64,000 nucleotides of DNA. Source: Candidatus Janibacter merdipullorum (GTDB lineage: Bacteria > Actinomycetota > Actinomycetes > Actinomycetales > Dermatophilaceae). Made by a program: the position numbers and the translations under genes. The stretch is from NCBI GenBank assembly GCA_019116945.1, contig DXAR01000176.1:44852-108851 (forward strand), read 5' to 3'. Shown one piece after another: positions 37,487 to 46,889 of this stretch; position 1 is the stretch's first letter, and the number at the start of each line of letters is the position of its first letter. Under the pieces are notes generated by a model. That model did no database searches. It was not told the origin of the DNA and saw only the letters and a program-made list of their open reading frames with translations.

Positions 37487-37493
37487 GGGCCTC

Positions 37494-37940
37494 TCAGACC
37501 TCGGCGCGCTTCTTGAGGTCACGCAGGGCCGAGTCGACGATGACCTTCTCCGCCTTGCGCTTGAGCATCCCGAGCATCGGGACCTTGACGTCCACGGTGA
37601 GCTCGTAGACGACCTCGGTGCCGCCCTCGGCGGTCGTCGTCAGGGTGTAGGAGCCGTCCATCGCCTTGAGGACCGTCCCCTGGAGGAGGGTCCACGAGGC
37701 GACGCCCTGACCGGAGTCGTCGACGTCCCACGTGTAGTCGAGGGTGTAGGTGTCCTTGATCGGACCGGCGTCGAGGCTGAACTCCGCCGTGTCGGGCCAG
37801 CCGTCGCCGTCCTCGGTGAGGATGTCGACCCTGGTGAACTCCTTGATCCACTCCGGGTAGGCCTCGAGGTCGGCGATGATGTCGAGGACGTCCCCCGCGG
37901 GGGCGTCGACGACGATGCTGGATCGGGTGCTGTCCGCCAT
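37494..37940 (-). CDS. SRPBCC family protein
   Basis: MADSTRSSIVVDAPAGDVLDIIADLEAYPEWIKEFTRVDIL... Confidence 0.87.
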   Translation of the reverse strand: MADSTRSSIVVDAPAGDVLDIIADLEAYPEWIKEFTRVDILTEDGDGWPDTAEFSLDAGPIKDTYTLDYTWDVDDSGQGVASWTLLQGTVLKAMDGSYTLTTTAEGGTEVVYELTVDVKVPMLGMLKRKAEKVIVDSALRDLKKRAEV

Positions 37941-37950
37941 GGCGCGCACA

Positions 37951-38307
37951 CTATCGCGAACGGCCTTCGAGCCGGTCCTTGATGACGTGCAGGCCGCCCT
38001 TCCACCGGGCTCGGTGGGTACGGGCCCACCGTCTCGGACCGCCGTGCTGCTCGCCGTGGACGAAGTGGTGGACGATCGTGCCGCCGGCGACCTCCTCGAG
38101 CCAGATCTCGAGGCGCCCGGTGACCTCGCCCCCGGTCCGCCAGCGCACCCCCTTCGCTCCCCGGTCCTGGACGACCTCGCGCTCCAGACCCGGCCACAAC
38201 GCGTCGAGGACCTCGTCCGTCACGAGCGCCGAGCGCACCGCGAGTGGTTCCGCACGGATGAAGGTCTCGTCGACGATGTCGACGACGGGTCGGGGTCGCC
38301 ATCGCAT
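37951..38307 (-). CDS. Polyketide cyclase/SRPBCC-like protein
   Basis: MRWRPRPVVDIVDETFIRAEPLAVRSALVTDEVLDALWPGLEREVVQDRG... Confidence 0.72.
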   Translation of the reverse strand: MRWRPRPVVDIVDETFIRAEPLAVRSALVTDEVLDALWPGLEREVVQDRGAKGVRWRTGGEVTGRLEIWLEEVAGGTIVHHFVHGEQHGGPRRWARTHRARWKGGLHVIKDRLEGRSR

Positions 38308-38430
38308 GGCTGCACAGTATGGCCCCTGTCACGAGGTAGGCCGCCGATTTCGCCTCTCGGCGACGGTACGCTCGATCCGGGCCCGCCACCACGTGAACGG
38401 TGGCGCGGGACGGAGAACGAAGGAGATCCC

Positions 38431-40221
38431 GTGAACGACAGCGCAATGCCCCGACTCATCGAGGGCGACCCGACCGACTCGCTGGCGGATCTGCCGGCTA
38501 GGAATGCGGAGAAGGACCCGCAGCGGGTGGCCTTCTCCGTGAAGGAGCAGGGGGCCTGGCGCGACGTCACGGCAGCTCAGTTCAACCTCGAGGTCCGCGA
38601 GCTGGCCAAGGGTCTCGTCGCCGAGGGTCTCGAGGCTGGCGACCGCCTCGCGATCATGGCGCGGACCCGGTACGAGTGGACCGTCCTCGACTTCGCCGTG
38701 TGGACCGCCGGTGGCGTCCCCGTGCCGATCTACGAGACGAGCTCGGCCGAGCAGGTCGAGTGGATCGTCAAGGACTCGGGGACGAAGTTCCTCGTCGTCG
38801 AGACGAGCGCCCACGCAGCGGTGGCCGAGGAGGCCCGCGGCAACCTCAGCGGTCTGGACAAGATCTGGGTCATCGACGACAGCGACCTCGACACCCTCGT
38901 CTCCCGGGGCTCCTCGGTGAGCGACGAGCAGCTGCAGGCCCGCATCGACGGGCAGCAGCGCGACTCGATCGCCACGATCATCTACACCTCGGGCACCACC
39001 GGCCGCCCCAAGGGCTGCGAGCTGACCCACGACAACTTCCTCGGGCTCGCGGAGAACACCATCGCCAAGCTCGGCGACGTCCTCGACAAGGACAACGCGT
39101 CGACCCTGCTCTTCCTGCCCCTGGCGCACGTCTTCGCCCGCTTCATCGAGGTGCTCGCCGTGACGGCCGGTCGTCGCATGGGGCACAGCGCCGACATCGC
39201 CAACATCCTCGACGACTTCCAGGCCTTCCGCCCGACCTTCATCCTCGCGGTGCCGCGCGTCTTCGAGAAGATCTACAACAAGGCCAACGAGACGGCCGTC
39301 TCCGGGGGCAAGGGCAAGATCTTCGCCAAGGCCTCCGAGACCGCCATCGCCTGGTCCGAGGCCCAGGACACCGGGTCGGTCCCCCTCAAGGTCAAGGTCC
39401 TCCACGCGGTCTTCGACAAGCTCGTCTACAGCACGCTCCGGACGAAGATGGGCAACCAGGTCGAGTACGCAGTCTCCGGTGGCGCCCCGCTCGGCACCCG
39501 CCTCGGGCACTTCTTCCGGGGCATCGGCGTGACGATCCTCGAGGGGTACGGCCTCACCGAGACGACCGCCCCCGCGACGGTGAATGTCCCGGAGAAGGTG
39601 AAGATCGGCACCGTCGGTCCGCCCCTGCCGGGCGTGACGGTGCGGATCGCCGACGACGGCGAGATCCTCATCCAGGGCCTCAACATCCTCCGCGGCTACC
39701 ACGACAACGAGGAGGCCACCCTCGAGGCACTGCGGGACGGCTGGTTCCACACCGGTGACCTCGGTGAGCTCGACGAGGACGGCTACCTCAAGATCACCGG
39801 CCGCAAGAAGGAGATCCTCGTGACGGCCGGCGGCAAGAACGTCGCGCCCGGCGTCCTCGAGGACCGACTGCGGGCTCACCCGATCATCAGCCAGTGCCTC
39901 GTCGTCGGCGACGGCAAGCCCTTCATCGGCGCGCTCGTCACGCTCGACGAGGAGATGCTGCCCGGCTGGGCCGCGAACAACGGGCTCGGCGCGCTCACCA
40001 TCGAGCAGGCGCGCACCAACGAGACCGTCCTCGCCGAGATCCAGGGCGCGGTCGACGAGGCGAACAAGGCCGTCTCCAAGGCGGAGTCGATCCGCAAGTT
40101 CTCGATCCTCGCCGAGGACTTCACCGAGGACAACGGCACCCTCACCCCGTCGATGAAGCTCAAGCGCAATGTCATCATGCGCGACTTCGAGGACGAGGTG
40201 GAGGCCCTCTACGGCAGCTGA
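38431..40221 (+). CDS. Long-chain fatty-acid--CoA ligase (FadD15-like)
   Basis: AMP-binding IATIIYTSGTTGRPKGCELTHDNF, GYGLTETTAPATVN, GWFHTGDLGELDEDGYLKITGRKKEILVTAGGKNVAP. Confidence 0.92.
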   Translation: MNDSAMPRLIEGDPTDSLADLPARNAEKDPQRVAFSVKEQGAWRDVTAAQFNLEVRELAKGLVAEGLEAGDRLAIMARTRYEWTVLDFAVWTAGGVPVPIYETSSAEQVEWIVKDSGTKFLVVETSAHAAVAEEARGNLSGLDKIWVIDDSDLDTLVSRGSSVSDEQLQARIDGQQRDSIATIIYTSGTTGRPKGCELTHDNFLGLAENTIAKLGDVLDKDNASTLLFLPLAHVFARFIEVLAVTAGRRMGHSADIANILDDFQAFRPTFILAVPRVFEKIYNKANETAVSGGKGKIFAKASETAIAWSEAQDTGSVPLKVKVLHAVFDKLVYSTLRTKMGNQVEYAVSGGAPLGTRLGHFFRGIGVTILEGYGLTETTAPATVNVPEKVKIGTVGPPLPGVTVRIADDGEILIQGLNILRGYHDNEEATLEALRDGWFHTGDLGELDEDGYLKITGRKKEILVTAGGKNVAPGVLEDRLRAHPIISQCLVVGDGKPFIGALVTLDEEMLPGWAANNGLGALTIEQARTNETVLAEIQGAVDEANKAVSKAESIRKFSILAEDFTEDNGTLTPSMKLKRNVIMRDFEDEVEALYGS

Positions 40222-40249
40222 TCCTGCTGCGCCGGGCGGGGCGCTCCCG

Positions 40250-40522
40250 TCACCCCGCCCGGTGGGTCACCTCCCCGTACTCCGACCAGGGCTCGCGCAC
40301 CGCGCGGGCCCTGGTCGCCGTCTCGGCGCTGACGAGACCGCTCGCGACGAGTCGCGTGACGACCTCCCGCTCCTGACGGTCCAGGGGAAGGTCGGTCGCC
40401 GGCCCCGGCTCCTCGAGGGCGACCGGCGACCGCAGCGCGGTGACCATGCACTCGGCGCACCCGACGTTCTGCACCGGGCACGTGGCGCAGTCGATGGTCA
40501 GGGATCCTGCTCGACGGCTCAT
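40250..40522 (-). CDS. Small conserved protein with C-x2-C-x6-C-x2-C motif
   Basis: MSRRAGSLTIDCATCPVQNVGCAECMVTALRSPVALEEPG... Confidence 0.7.
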   Translation of the reverse strand: MSRRAGSLTIDCATCPVQNVGCAECMVTALRSPVALEEPGPATDLPLDRQEREVVTRLVASGLVSAETATRARAVREPWSEYGEVTHRAG

Positions 40523-40613
40523 CTCCGCCACCTCCTCCAGCCGGGTCCCTCCCGGCAGGAACCACGCTAGGAGGACCCACCGACAGCCTCCCGTCGTCGA
40601 GGCGGGTGTCCCC

Positions 40614-41642
40614 TCAGCACCAGGTGAGCGTCCGGCCGTGGCCGTGCGCCCAGCCGAGCGCCCCACCGTCGAGGGCGAGGCAGAAGTCCGCTCCCGGCCG
40701 CGGGCAGCGCGCGGTGGCCGACACCCCGGCCAGCACCTGCTCCCCCTCGTTGCTGATCCAGTGCGCCCGTCCGCCCTCGGTCCGCACCCGCTCCACGACG
40801 GTGGTCACGACCTCGGGCCACCGGCGTCGGCCCTCCTCGTCGAGGTAGGCGATGACGGCCGAGTGGAGGATGACGAGGGTCGCCTCCGGCGCCGCCTCCC
40901 GCGCCCTCGCGACCGCCTCGTCGAGCCCGGTGAGGAGGTCTCCCCGGACGAGGTCGACGGGCTCGTCCGCGACGACCGCGCACGCCGCCGCGAGCCGGGC
41001 CCGGCGGTCCTCGTGCTCGGGCCAGACGAGCGTCTCGAGCCACGCGGCGGTGTCCGGGTCGGAGAGGTCGAGCGGGTTGAGGTCGACCCCTCCCCGGTGG
41101 ACCACGTCCGGGAGCGAAGGGGGCAGCGGCACCGGTCCGCGCACGGTGCTGCCGAGGACGACCGGGGAGACCCCGCCGGCCGGGTCGACCCGGCTGACCT
41201 CGTCGCCCGCGTCGTCGACATAGCGGTAGGACCAGCGATCCGGGTGCAGGCACAGGCCGGCGCTCGCGCCGACCTCGACGAGCGCGAGCGGGCCGGGCAG
41301 GGAGGCGAGCACCGGCAGCAGGGACGCGCACCGCCCGACCTCGTTGGTCTGCGTGGAGCGGGCGAGGATCGTCCCGCGGACCTCCTCCCACCGGGTCGTG
41401 AGGACCTCGCGCAGGACCGGGTACCCAGAGGGTGCCGTCGCCCCGTGCCACCGGGCGGCGGCGAAGACGAGGTTGGGCTGACGCTTGGGCACCGGCAGCC
41501 CCTCGAGCAGCGTGACGACCTCCGGGTCCTCCGCCACACCGGCGGCCCACCGCTCGAAGGTGGGGGACTCCCCCTTCGCCTCGCGCTCGGCGAAGTGCCG
41601 GTAGAAGCCGGCGACGTCCTCGAGGTCGTCCATCGTCCGCAT
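40614..41642 (-). CDS. DUF2332 family protein
   Basis: DVAGFYRHFAEREAKGESPTFERWAAGVAEDPEVVTLLEGLPVPKRQPNLVFAAARWHG...VEVGASAGLCLHPDRWSYRY. Confidence 0.87.
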   Translation of the reverse strand: MRTMDDLEDVAGFYRHFAEREAKGESPTFERWAAGVAEDPEVVTLLEGLPVPKRQPNLVFAAARWHGATAPSGYPVLREVLTTRWEEVRGTILARSTQTNEVGRCASLLPVLASLPGPLALVEVGASAGLCLHPDRWSYRYVDDAGDEVSRVDPAGGVSPVVLGSTVRGPVPLPPSLPDVVHRGGVDLNPLDLSDPDTAAWLETLVWPEHEDRRARLAAACAVVADEPVDLVRGDLLTGLDEAVARAREAAPEATLVILHSAVIAYLDEEGRRRWPEVVTTVVERVRTEGGRAHWISNEGEQVLAGVSATARCPRPGADFCLALDGGALGWAHGHGRTLTWC

Positions 41643-41709
41643 GGCGGGAAGCATCGCACGCCGGAGCGCCTCCCCGGCGTTGTCGGGGGCCGCGCCTACC
41701 GTCGGGGTC

Positions 41710-43401
41710 ATGGAGGTCGTGCAGGACAGGCTGGATGATCTCGGCACCCCCTTGGCCGAGGTCACCTTCGTCGTCGTCGACCTCGAGACGACGGGCGGCT
41801 CGGCCCGCGACTGCGGCATCACCGAGATCGGCGCGGTCAAGGTGCGCGGCGGTGAGGAGCTCGGCGAGCTGCAGACCTTCGTCAACCCGGGTGAGCCGAT
41901 CCCCGCCTTCATCCAGTCCCTCACCGGCATCACCGATGCGATGGTCCGGGACGCGCCGCGCACCCGGGAGGCGGTGGCCTCCTTCCTCGACTTCGCCCAG
42001 GGGGCCGTGCTCGTCGCGCACAACGCCGGCTTCGACATCGGCTTCCTCAAGGCGGCCTGCGCCGCCCACGACCTCCGCTGGCCGGGCGCGACGGTGCTCG
42101 ACACCGTCCGGCTCGCCCGCCAGGTCGTCAGCCGCGACGAGGTGCGCAACCACAAGCTCGCCACCCTGGCGCGGCACTTCGGCGCCGCCACGACCCCGGA
42201 CCACCGGGCGCTCCACGACGCCCGGGCGACGGTCGACGTGCTCCACGGCCTCATCGGCCGACTCGGCTCGGTCGGGGTGGACACCCTCGAGGAGCTGAGC
42301 TCCTACTCCTCCCGCGTCAGCGACGCCCAGCGCCGCAAGCGTCACCTCGCCGACGGCCTGCCGTCGGCCCCCGGGGTCTACGTCTTCAAGGACGACCGCG
42401 GCGAGCCGCTCTACGTCGGCACCTCCGTCGACATCCGCGCGCGGGTGCGCAGCTACTTCACCGCGTCGGAGCAGCGGCGACGCATGGGCGAGATGATCCG
42501 CCTCGCCGCCTCGGTGACCCCGATCGTCTGCGCCACCACCCTCGAAGCCGGGGTGCGCGAGCTGCGCCTCATCGCCAAGCACAAGCCGCGCTACAACCGG
42601 CGCTCACGCCACCCCGAGCGGGCCTGGTGGCTCAAGCTCACCGACGAGGCCTTCCCCCGGCTCTCCATCGTGCGCGCCGTCGGCCCGGACGACCTCGCCT
42701 TCGCGGGGCCCTTCGGCTCCCGGGGGTCCGCCGAGGAGGCGATGGCGGCGCTCCACGACGCCGTCCCCCTGCGCCAGTGCCTCACCCGGATCTCGCCGAA
42801 GCGCCCGACCTCGCCGTGCGCCATCGCCGACATGGGCCGCTGCTCCGCCCCGTGCACCGGGGAGGTGCCCGTCGAGGACTACGCCGTGACCGTCGCCGAG
42901 GCCGTGGGGGTGCTCGTCGGCGACTCCCGTGACGCCGTGGCCACGGTGCGTGAGCGGATGCGGGTCCTGTCCGCGAGCGAGCGCTACGAGGAGGCCGGCG
43001 CGGTGCGTGACCGGCTGGCCGCCCTCGTCCGTGCCGCCTCGCGCAACCAGCGGGCGGCGCCCGTGCGCGAGGCCACGGAGATCATCGCCGCCCGGCGCGC
43101 CCCGCGGGGTGGCTGGGACCTCGTGTGCGTCCGTCACGGACGCCTCGCCGGGAGCACCCACTCCCCCGCGGGCGCCGACCCGATGCCCTACGTCGCCGCG
43201 CTGCAGGCCAGTGCCGAGGTCGTCCCCATGCCGACCGGTCCCGGCACGAGCGCGCTGCCCGAGGAGACCGAGCTCGTCCTCCGCTGGCTCGAGACCGAGG
43301 GCACGCGTCTCGTCGACATCGATGGCACGTGGACCTGCCCGGTCGGTGGTGCGGCCGCCGCCCACGAGGCCCTCGCCCCTGCTCTAGGGTGGGCCTCGTG
43401 A
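41710..43401 (+). CDS. DEDD exonuclease / GIY-YIG (UvrC-like) fusion protein
   Basis: DnaQ-like FVVVDLETTGGSARDCGITEIGAV...LVAHNAGFDIGFL; GIY-YIG SAPGVYVFKDDRGEPLYVGTSVDIRARVRSYF; UvrC-like CSAPCTGEV and UVR-like segment. Confidence 0.88.
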   Translation: MEVVQDRLDDLGTPLAEVTFVVVDLETTGGSARDCGITEIGAVKVRGGEELGELQTFVNPGEPIPAFIQSLTGITDAMVRDAPRTREAVASFLDFAQGAVLVAHNAGFDIGFLKAACAAHDLRWPGATVLDTVRLARQVVSRDEVRNHKLATLARHFGAATTPDHRALHDARATVDVLHGLIGRLGSVGVDTLEELSSYSSRVSDAQRRKRHLADGLPSAPGVYVFKDDRGEPLYVGTSVDIRARVRSYFTASEQRRRMGEMIRLAASVTPIVCATTLEAGVRELRLIAKHKPRYNRRSRHPERAWWLKLTDEAFPRLSIVRAVGPDDLAFAGPFGSRGSAEEAMAALHDAVPLRQCLTRISPKRPTSPCAIADMGRCSAPCTGEVPVEDYAVTVAEAVGVLVGDSRDAVATVRERMRVLSASERYEEAGAVRDRLAALVRAASRNQRAAPVREATEIIAARRAPRGGWDLVCVRHGRLAGSTHSPAGADPMPYVAALQASAEVVPMPTGPGTSALPEETELVLRWLETEGTRLVDIDGTWTCPVGGAAAAHEALAPALGWAS

Positions 43402-43676
43402 TCACTGCCATCGTCCTCATCCACGCAGAGACGGCCCACATCCCCGAGGTGGCCGAGGCCGTCGCCGACCTCGACGGCGTGAGCGAGGTCTACTCCGTCG
43501 CCGGGGACGCCGACCTCATCGCCATGGTGCGGGTGCAGCGGCACGAGGACCTCGACGGGGTCATCGCGGGCCGGCTCAACAAGGTGGAGGGGATCGTCGA
43601 CACCTCGACGCACATCGCCTTCCGCGCCTACAGCCACCACGACCTCGACGCGGCCTTCAACATCGGCCTGGGATAG
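43398..43676 (+). CDS. Lrp/AsnC ligand-binding (RAM) domain protein
   Basis: VITAIVLIHAETAHIPEVAEAVADLDGVSEVYSVAGDADLIAMVRVQRHEDLDGVIAGRLNKVEGIVDTSTHIAFRAYS; no HTH. Confidence 0.87.
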   Translation: MITAIVLIHAETAHIPEVAEAVADLDGVSEVYSVAGDADLIAMVRVQRHEDLDGVIAGRLNKVEGIVDTSTHIAFRAYSHHDLDAAFNIGLG

Positions 43677-43684
43677 CCCCCTTC

Positions 43685-43728
43685 GCCCCCACCCGCATCT
43701 CCTTGAGGAAGTGCGGGGTTGGGGGGCG
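43685..43728. terminator. Candidate bidirectional terminator between RAM-domain gene and trpD
   Basis: GC-rich imperfect hairpin GCCCCCACCCGCA...TGCGGGGTTGGGGGGC between convergent stops. Confidence 0.55.
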
Positions 43729-43730
43729 CG

Positions 43731-44792
43731 TCAGGAGGGGGAAAGGGCGCGGGTCGCCTCGACCCACCGCTCGAGCTGAGCGGCGACGCCACCGGAGTCC
43801 AGCGCCTCCTCGATGGCATCCATGCCGCCGCGGATCGCCGTGACCGGGTCGGCGGGCATGCTCGCGCCGGACCGGGCGAGCGCGACCGCCGCGCCGGCGT
43901 TGAGGACCACGGCATCACGGACCGGACCCGTCTCACCGGCGAGAAGCCGGCGGGCGACGTCGGCATTGTGGTCCGCGTCCCCACCGCGAAGGGAGTCCAG
44001 CGGGCTCCTCGTCAGCCCGAGGGCCTCCGGGGTGAGGTGCAGGTCCTCGATCTCGCCGCCGGCGACCCACCACAGGTGGGACCCGTCGGCGACGGTCAGC
44101 TCGTCGAGCCCGTCGTCGCCCCGGAAGACGAGCGCGTCCGTCCCCCGCTGGGCGAAGACACCGGCCATGAGGGGAGCCACCCGCTCGTCCGCGACGCCGA
44201 CGACGGAATAGGTCGGCCGGGAGGGGTTGGTCATCGGCCCCAGGACGTTGAGCGCGGTCCCGATGCCGAGGTCACGCCGGGGCGCGGCCGTGTGCCGGAA
44301 GGAGGGGTGGAAGGTCTGCGCGAAGCAGAAGGTGATGCCCGCCGCCTCGACCACCTCGGCCACGGCCTCGGCCGGGAGGGAGAGCGTCACCCCGAGGGAC
44401 TCGAGGACGTCGGCGGAGCCGGACTTCGACGAGGCGGCCCGGTTGCCGTGCTTGACGACCGTGACCCCGGTCGCGGCGATGCAGAGCGAGGACATCGTCG
44501 AGATGTTCACCGTGCCGGCCATGTCCCCGCCGGTCCCGACGATGTCGAGCGTCGGTCCCGCGACCTCGATGGGCACGGCGTGCTCGAGCATGACGTCGGC
44601 CAGCGCCCGCAGCTCGGTGACGGTCTCCCCCTTCGCCCGGAGGGCCACGAGGAAGCCCGCGATCTGCGCCGGAGCCGCGTCACCGGACATCATCTGGCGC
44701 ATCGCCCACGACGTCTGGTCGGAGCTGAGGTCACTCCCCGAGAGGAGGGCGGTGAGGACGCTGGGCCAGGAGTGGGCGTCCGCGTCGCCCAT
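43731..44792 (-). CDS. trpD: Anthranilate phosphoribosyltransferase
   Basis: DIVGTGGDMAGTVNISTMSSLCIAATGVTVVKHGNRAASSKSGSADVLESLG...LGPMTNPSRP. Confidence 0.92.
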   Translation of the reverse strand: MGDADAHSWPSVLTALLSGSDLSSDQTSWAMRQMMSGDAAPAQIAGFLVALRAKGETVTELRALADVMLEHAVPIEVAGPTLDIVGTGGDMAGTVNISTMSSLCIAATGVTVVKHGNRAASSKSGSADVLESLGVTLSLPAEAVAEVVEAAGITFCFAQTFHPSFRHTAAPRRDLGIGTALNVLGPMTNPSRPTYSVVGVADERVAPLMAGVFAQRGTDALVFRGDDGLDELTVADGSHLWWVAGGEIEDLHLTPEALGLTRSPLDSLRGGDADHNADVARRLLAGETGPVRDAVVLNAGAAVALARSGASMPADPVTAIRGGMDAIEEALDSGGVAAQLERWVEATRALSPS

Positions 44793-45262
44793 CAGCGCGC
44801 CACGCCCCGGGCCAGGTCGGCCACGGCATCGGCGACGGCGATGGGGTCCAGCGGATGCGGCACGGACCCGTCGGCCATCGACCACGTCGCGAGCCAGCCG
44901 TCCTGGGGGCGACCGGTGAGCACGAGCACCGGGGGGCAGCGGTGGATCTCGACCTTGAGCTGACGGCAGAGGCCGAGCCCGCCGGTCTTGGCCGCCTCGC
45001 CGTCGAGGATGACCACGTCGATGTCGCCGCCTTCGACCGCCTCGACGACCGCTGCCGGTGTCGCGCACTCGAGCCACGACTCGACCTCGACGTCACGCGC
45101 GGGTCGGCGCCCGACGGCCGCACGCACGGCGTCGCGCGTCGTGATGTTGTCGCTGTGGAGCAGGAGCCGGACGCTGGTCGGCGTGGCCTCCGCCCCGGTG
45201 CGAGGCGCACTGCTGGCGCCCACGGCGGGCCGGGAAGGGGTCGGCTGAGAGGTACCGGTCAT
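44792..45262 (-). CDS. Orphan receiver-like protein
   Basis: VRLLLHSDNITTRDAVRAAVGRRP...DIDVVILDGEAAKTGGLGLCRQLKVEIHRCPPVLVLTGRPQDGW...; no output domain. Confidence 0.7.
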   Translation of the reverse strand: MTGTSQPTPSRPAVGASSAPRTGAEATPTSVRLLLHSDNITTRDAVRAAVGRRPARDVEVESWLECATPAAVVEAVEGGDIDVVILDGEAAKTGGLGLCRQLKVEIHRCPPVLVLTGRPQDGWLATWSMADGSVPHPLDPIAVADAVADLARGVAR

Positions 45263-45331
45263 GCCTCCGGATCCTAGCGGTGACGAGCCCCACGACACTC
45301 GGGGAGGGGGGTCGCACGCACGCCGATCCGG

Positions 45332-45351
45332 ATGACGTCATAATGGGCGCG
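45332..45351 (+). promoter_or_regulatory. Candidate leaderless ctaE promoter with ATGACGTCAT palindrome
   Basis: ATGACGTCAT at 45332-45341 overlaps CATAAT -10-like hexamer at 45339-45344, 6 bp before the GTG start at 45351. Confidence 0.5.
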
Positions 45352-46013
45352 TGGCCACTGCAACTTCCCTGCCTTCCAACGCGTCCGGACAGCCCGCGGC
45401 GGATCCCGCCATGGGCCCCGTCAGCCGCCCCAACATGGTGTCCGTCGGCACCATCGTCTGGCTCTCCAGCGAGCTGATGTTCTTCGCCGGGCTCTTCGCC
45501 ATCTTCTTCACGGTGCGGTCGATGCGACCGGAGCTGTGGGAGCACAACCTCGAGCTGGTCAACGTGCCCTTCGCGGCCGCAAACACCCTGATCCTCGTGA
45601 TCTCCTCGGTGTGGTGCCAGCTCGGCGTCATCAAGGCGGAGCACGGGCAGAAGTCGCGCACCGGGTCGCTGCTCAACGTCGGCGGCTGGGGCATGCGCGA
45701 GTGGTACATCCTCACCTACATCTTCGGCGCGATCTTCGTCTCCGGCCAGATCTTCGAGTACGCCACGCTCGTGAGTGAGGGCGTCAACGTCGCCACCGAC
45801 TCCTGGGCCTCGGTCTTCTACCTGACGACCGGCCTCCACGGCATCCACGTCACCGGTGGCCTCATCGCCTTCCTCCTCATCATCGGTCGGACCTACACGA
45901 CCAAGACCTACAGCCACGCGCAGCAGACCGGTGCCGTGGTGACCTCGTACTACTGGCACTTCGTCGACGTCGTGTGGATCGCCCTCTTCGCCGCGATCTA
46001 CCTCCTCGGCTGA
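45351..46013 (+). CDS. ctaE: Cytochrome c oxidase subunit III
   Basis: [37 protein letters not shown]...[18 protein letters not shown]...[22 protein letters not shown]. Confidence 0.92.
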   Translation: MATATSLPSNASGQPAADPAMGPVSRPNMVSVGTIVWLSSELMFFAGLFAIFFTVRSMRPELWEHNLELVNVPFAAANTLILVISSVWCQLGVIKAEHGQKSRTGSLLNVGGWGMREWYILTYIFGAIFVSGQIFEYATLVSEGVNVATDSWASVFYLTTGLHGIHVTGGLIAFLLIIGRTYTTKTYSHAQQTGAVVTSYYWHFVDVVWIALFAAIYLLG

Positions 46014-46849
46014 TGACGATGCGCCGCCTGCCCCGCCCCCGCCGCCCTCGGACGACAGGACTCTCCATGCCGACCCTCACGCGCCGCCATCCCGCGGCCA
46101 TCGCCCTGCTGCTCATGCTGGGCCTCTTCGTCACCGGGACCGCCTACTCGGCGGTCGCCCCCAAGGACGCGGAGGCCACCGTCTCGCAGGCCAACGATGC
46201 CGAGAACGGCAAGAAGCTCTTCACCGCGAACTGCGCCAACTGCCACGGCACCAACGGTCTGGGCATCAAGGACGCCGGCCCGAGCCTGGCCGGTGTCGGC
46301 GCCGCCTCCGTCGACTTCCAGATGGGTACCGGTCGCATGCCGATGGCCGCGCCGGACGTCCAGGCCCCCGGCGACATCCGGGTGAAGTTCTCCGACGAGG
46401 AGATCGCCGACATCGGCGCCTACGTCGCGACGCTCGGCGCTGGCCCGGCCGTGCCCGACGAGGAGTACACCGACGGCTCGAAGGGTGACCCGGGCAAGGG
46501 CGGGCAGATCTTCCGCGTCAACTGCGCCATGTGCCACTCCAGCGCCGGCGCCGGTGGCGCGCTGACCCGCGGCAAGGACGCCCCGCCCGTCCAGGGCGTC
46601 TCAGGCAAGCACATCTACGAGGCCATGGAGACCGGCCCGCAGAGCATGCCCGTCTTCAACGACGCCAACCTCTCCCCCGAGGACAAGCGCGACGTCATCG
46701 CCTACATCCAGGGCATGGAGGAGGCCGGGAGCCCCGGCGGCAACGGGCTCGGCAACTACGGGCCGGTGCCCGAGGGCCTCTTCGTCTGGACCATCGGCCT
46801 GGGCCTCCTCGTAGGCTTTGCCGTCTGGCTCGGCCAGAAGTCCGCCTGA
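46013..46849 (+). CDS. qcrC: Di-heme cytochrome c, bc1 complex subunit QcrC
   Basis: Two heme motifs CANCH and CAMCH, N- and C-terminal TM; start may be 46067. Confidence 0.9.
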   Translation: MTMRRLPRPRRPRTTGLSMPTLTRRHPAAIALLLMLGLFVTGTAYSAVAPKDAEATVSQANDAENGKKLFTANCANCHGTNGLGIKDAGPSLAGVGAASVDFQMGTGRMPMAAPDVQAPGDIRVKFSDEEIADIGAYVATLGAGPAVPDEEYTDGSKGDPGKGGQIFRVNCAMCHSSAGAGGALTRGKDAPPVQGVSGKHIYEAMETGPQSMPVFNDANLSPEDKRDVIAYIQGMEEAGSPGGNGLGNYGPVPEGLFVWTIGLGLLVGFAVWLGQKSA

Positions 46850-46889
46850 CAGACCTGACAACTCGCCACACAGACAGGACCCACGACAG

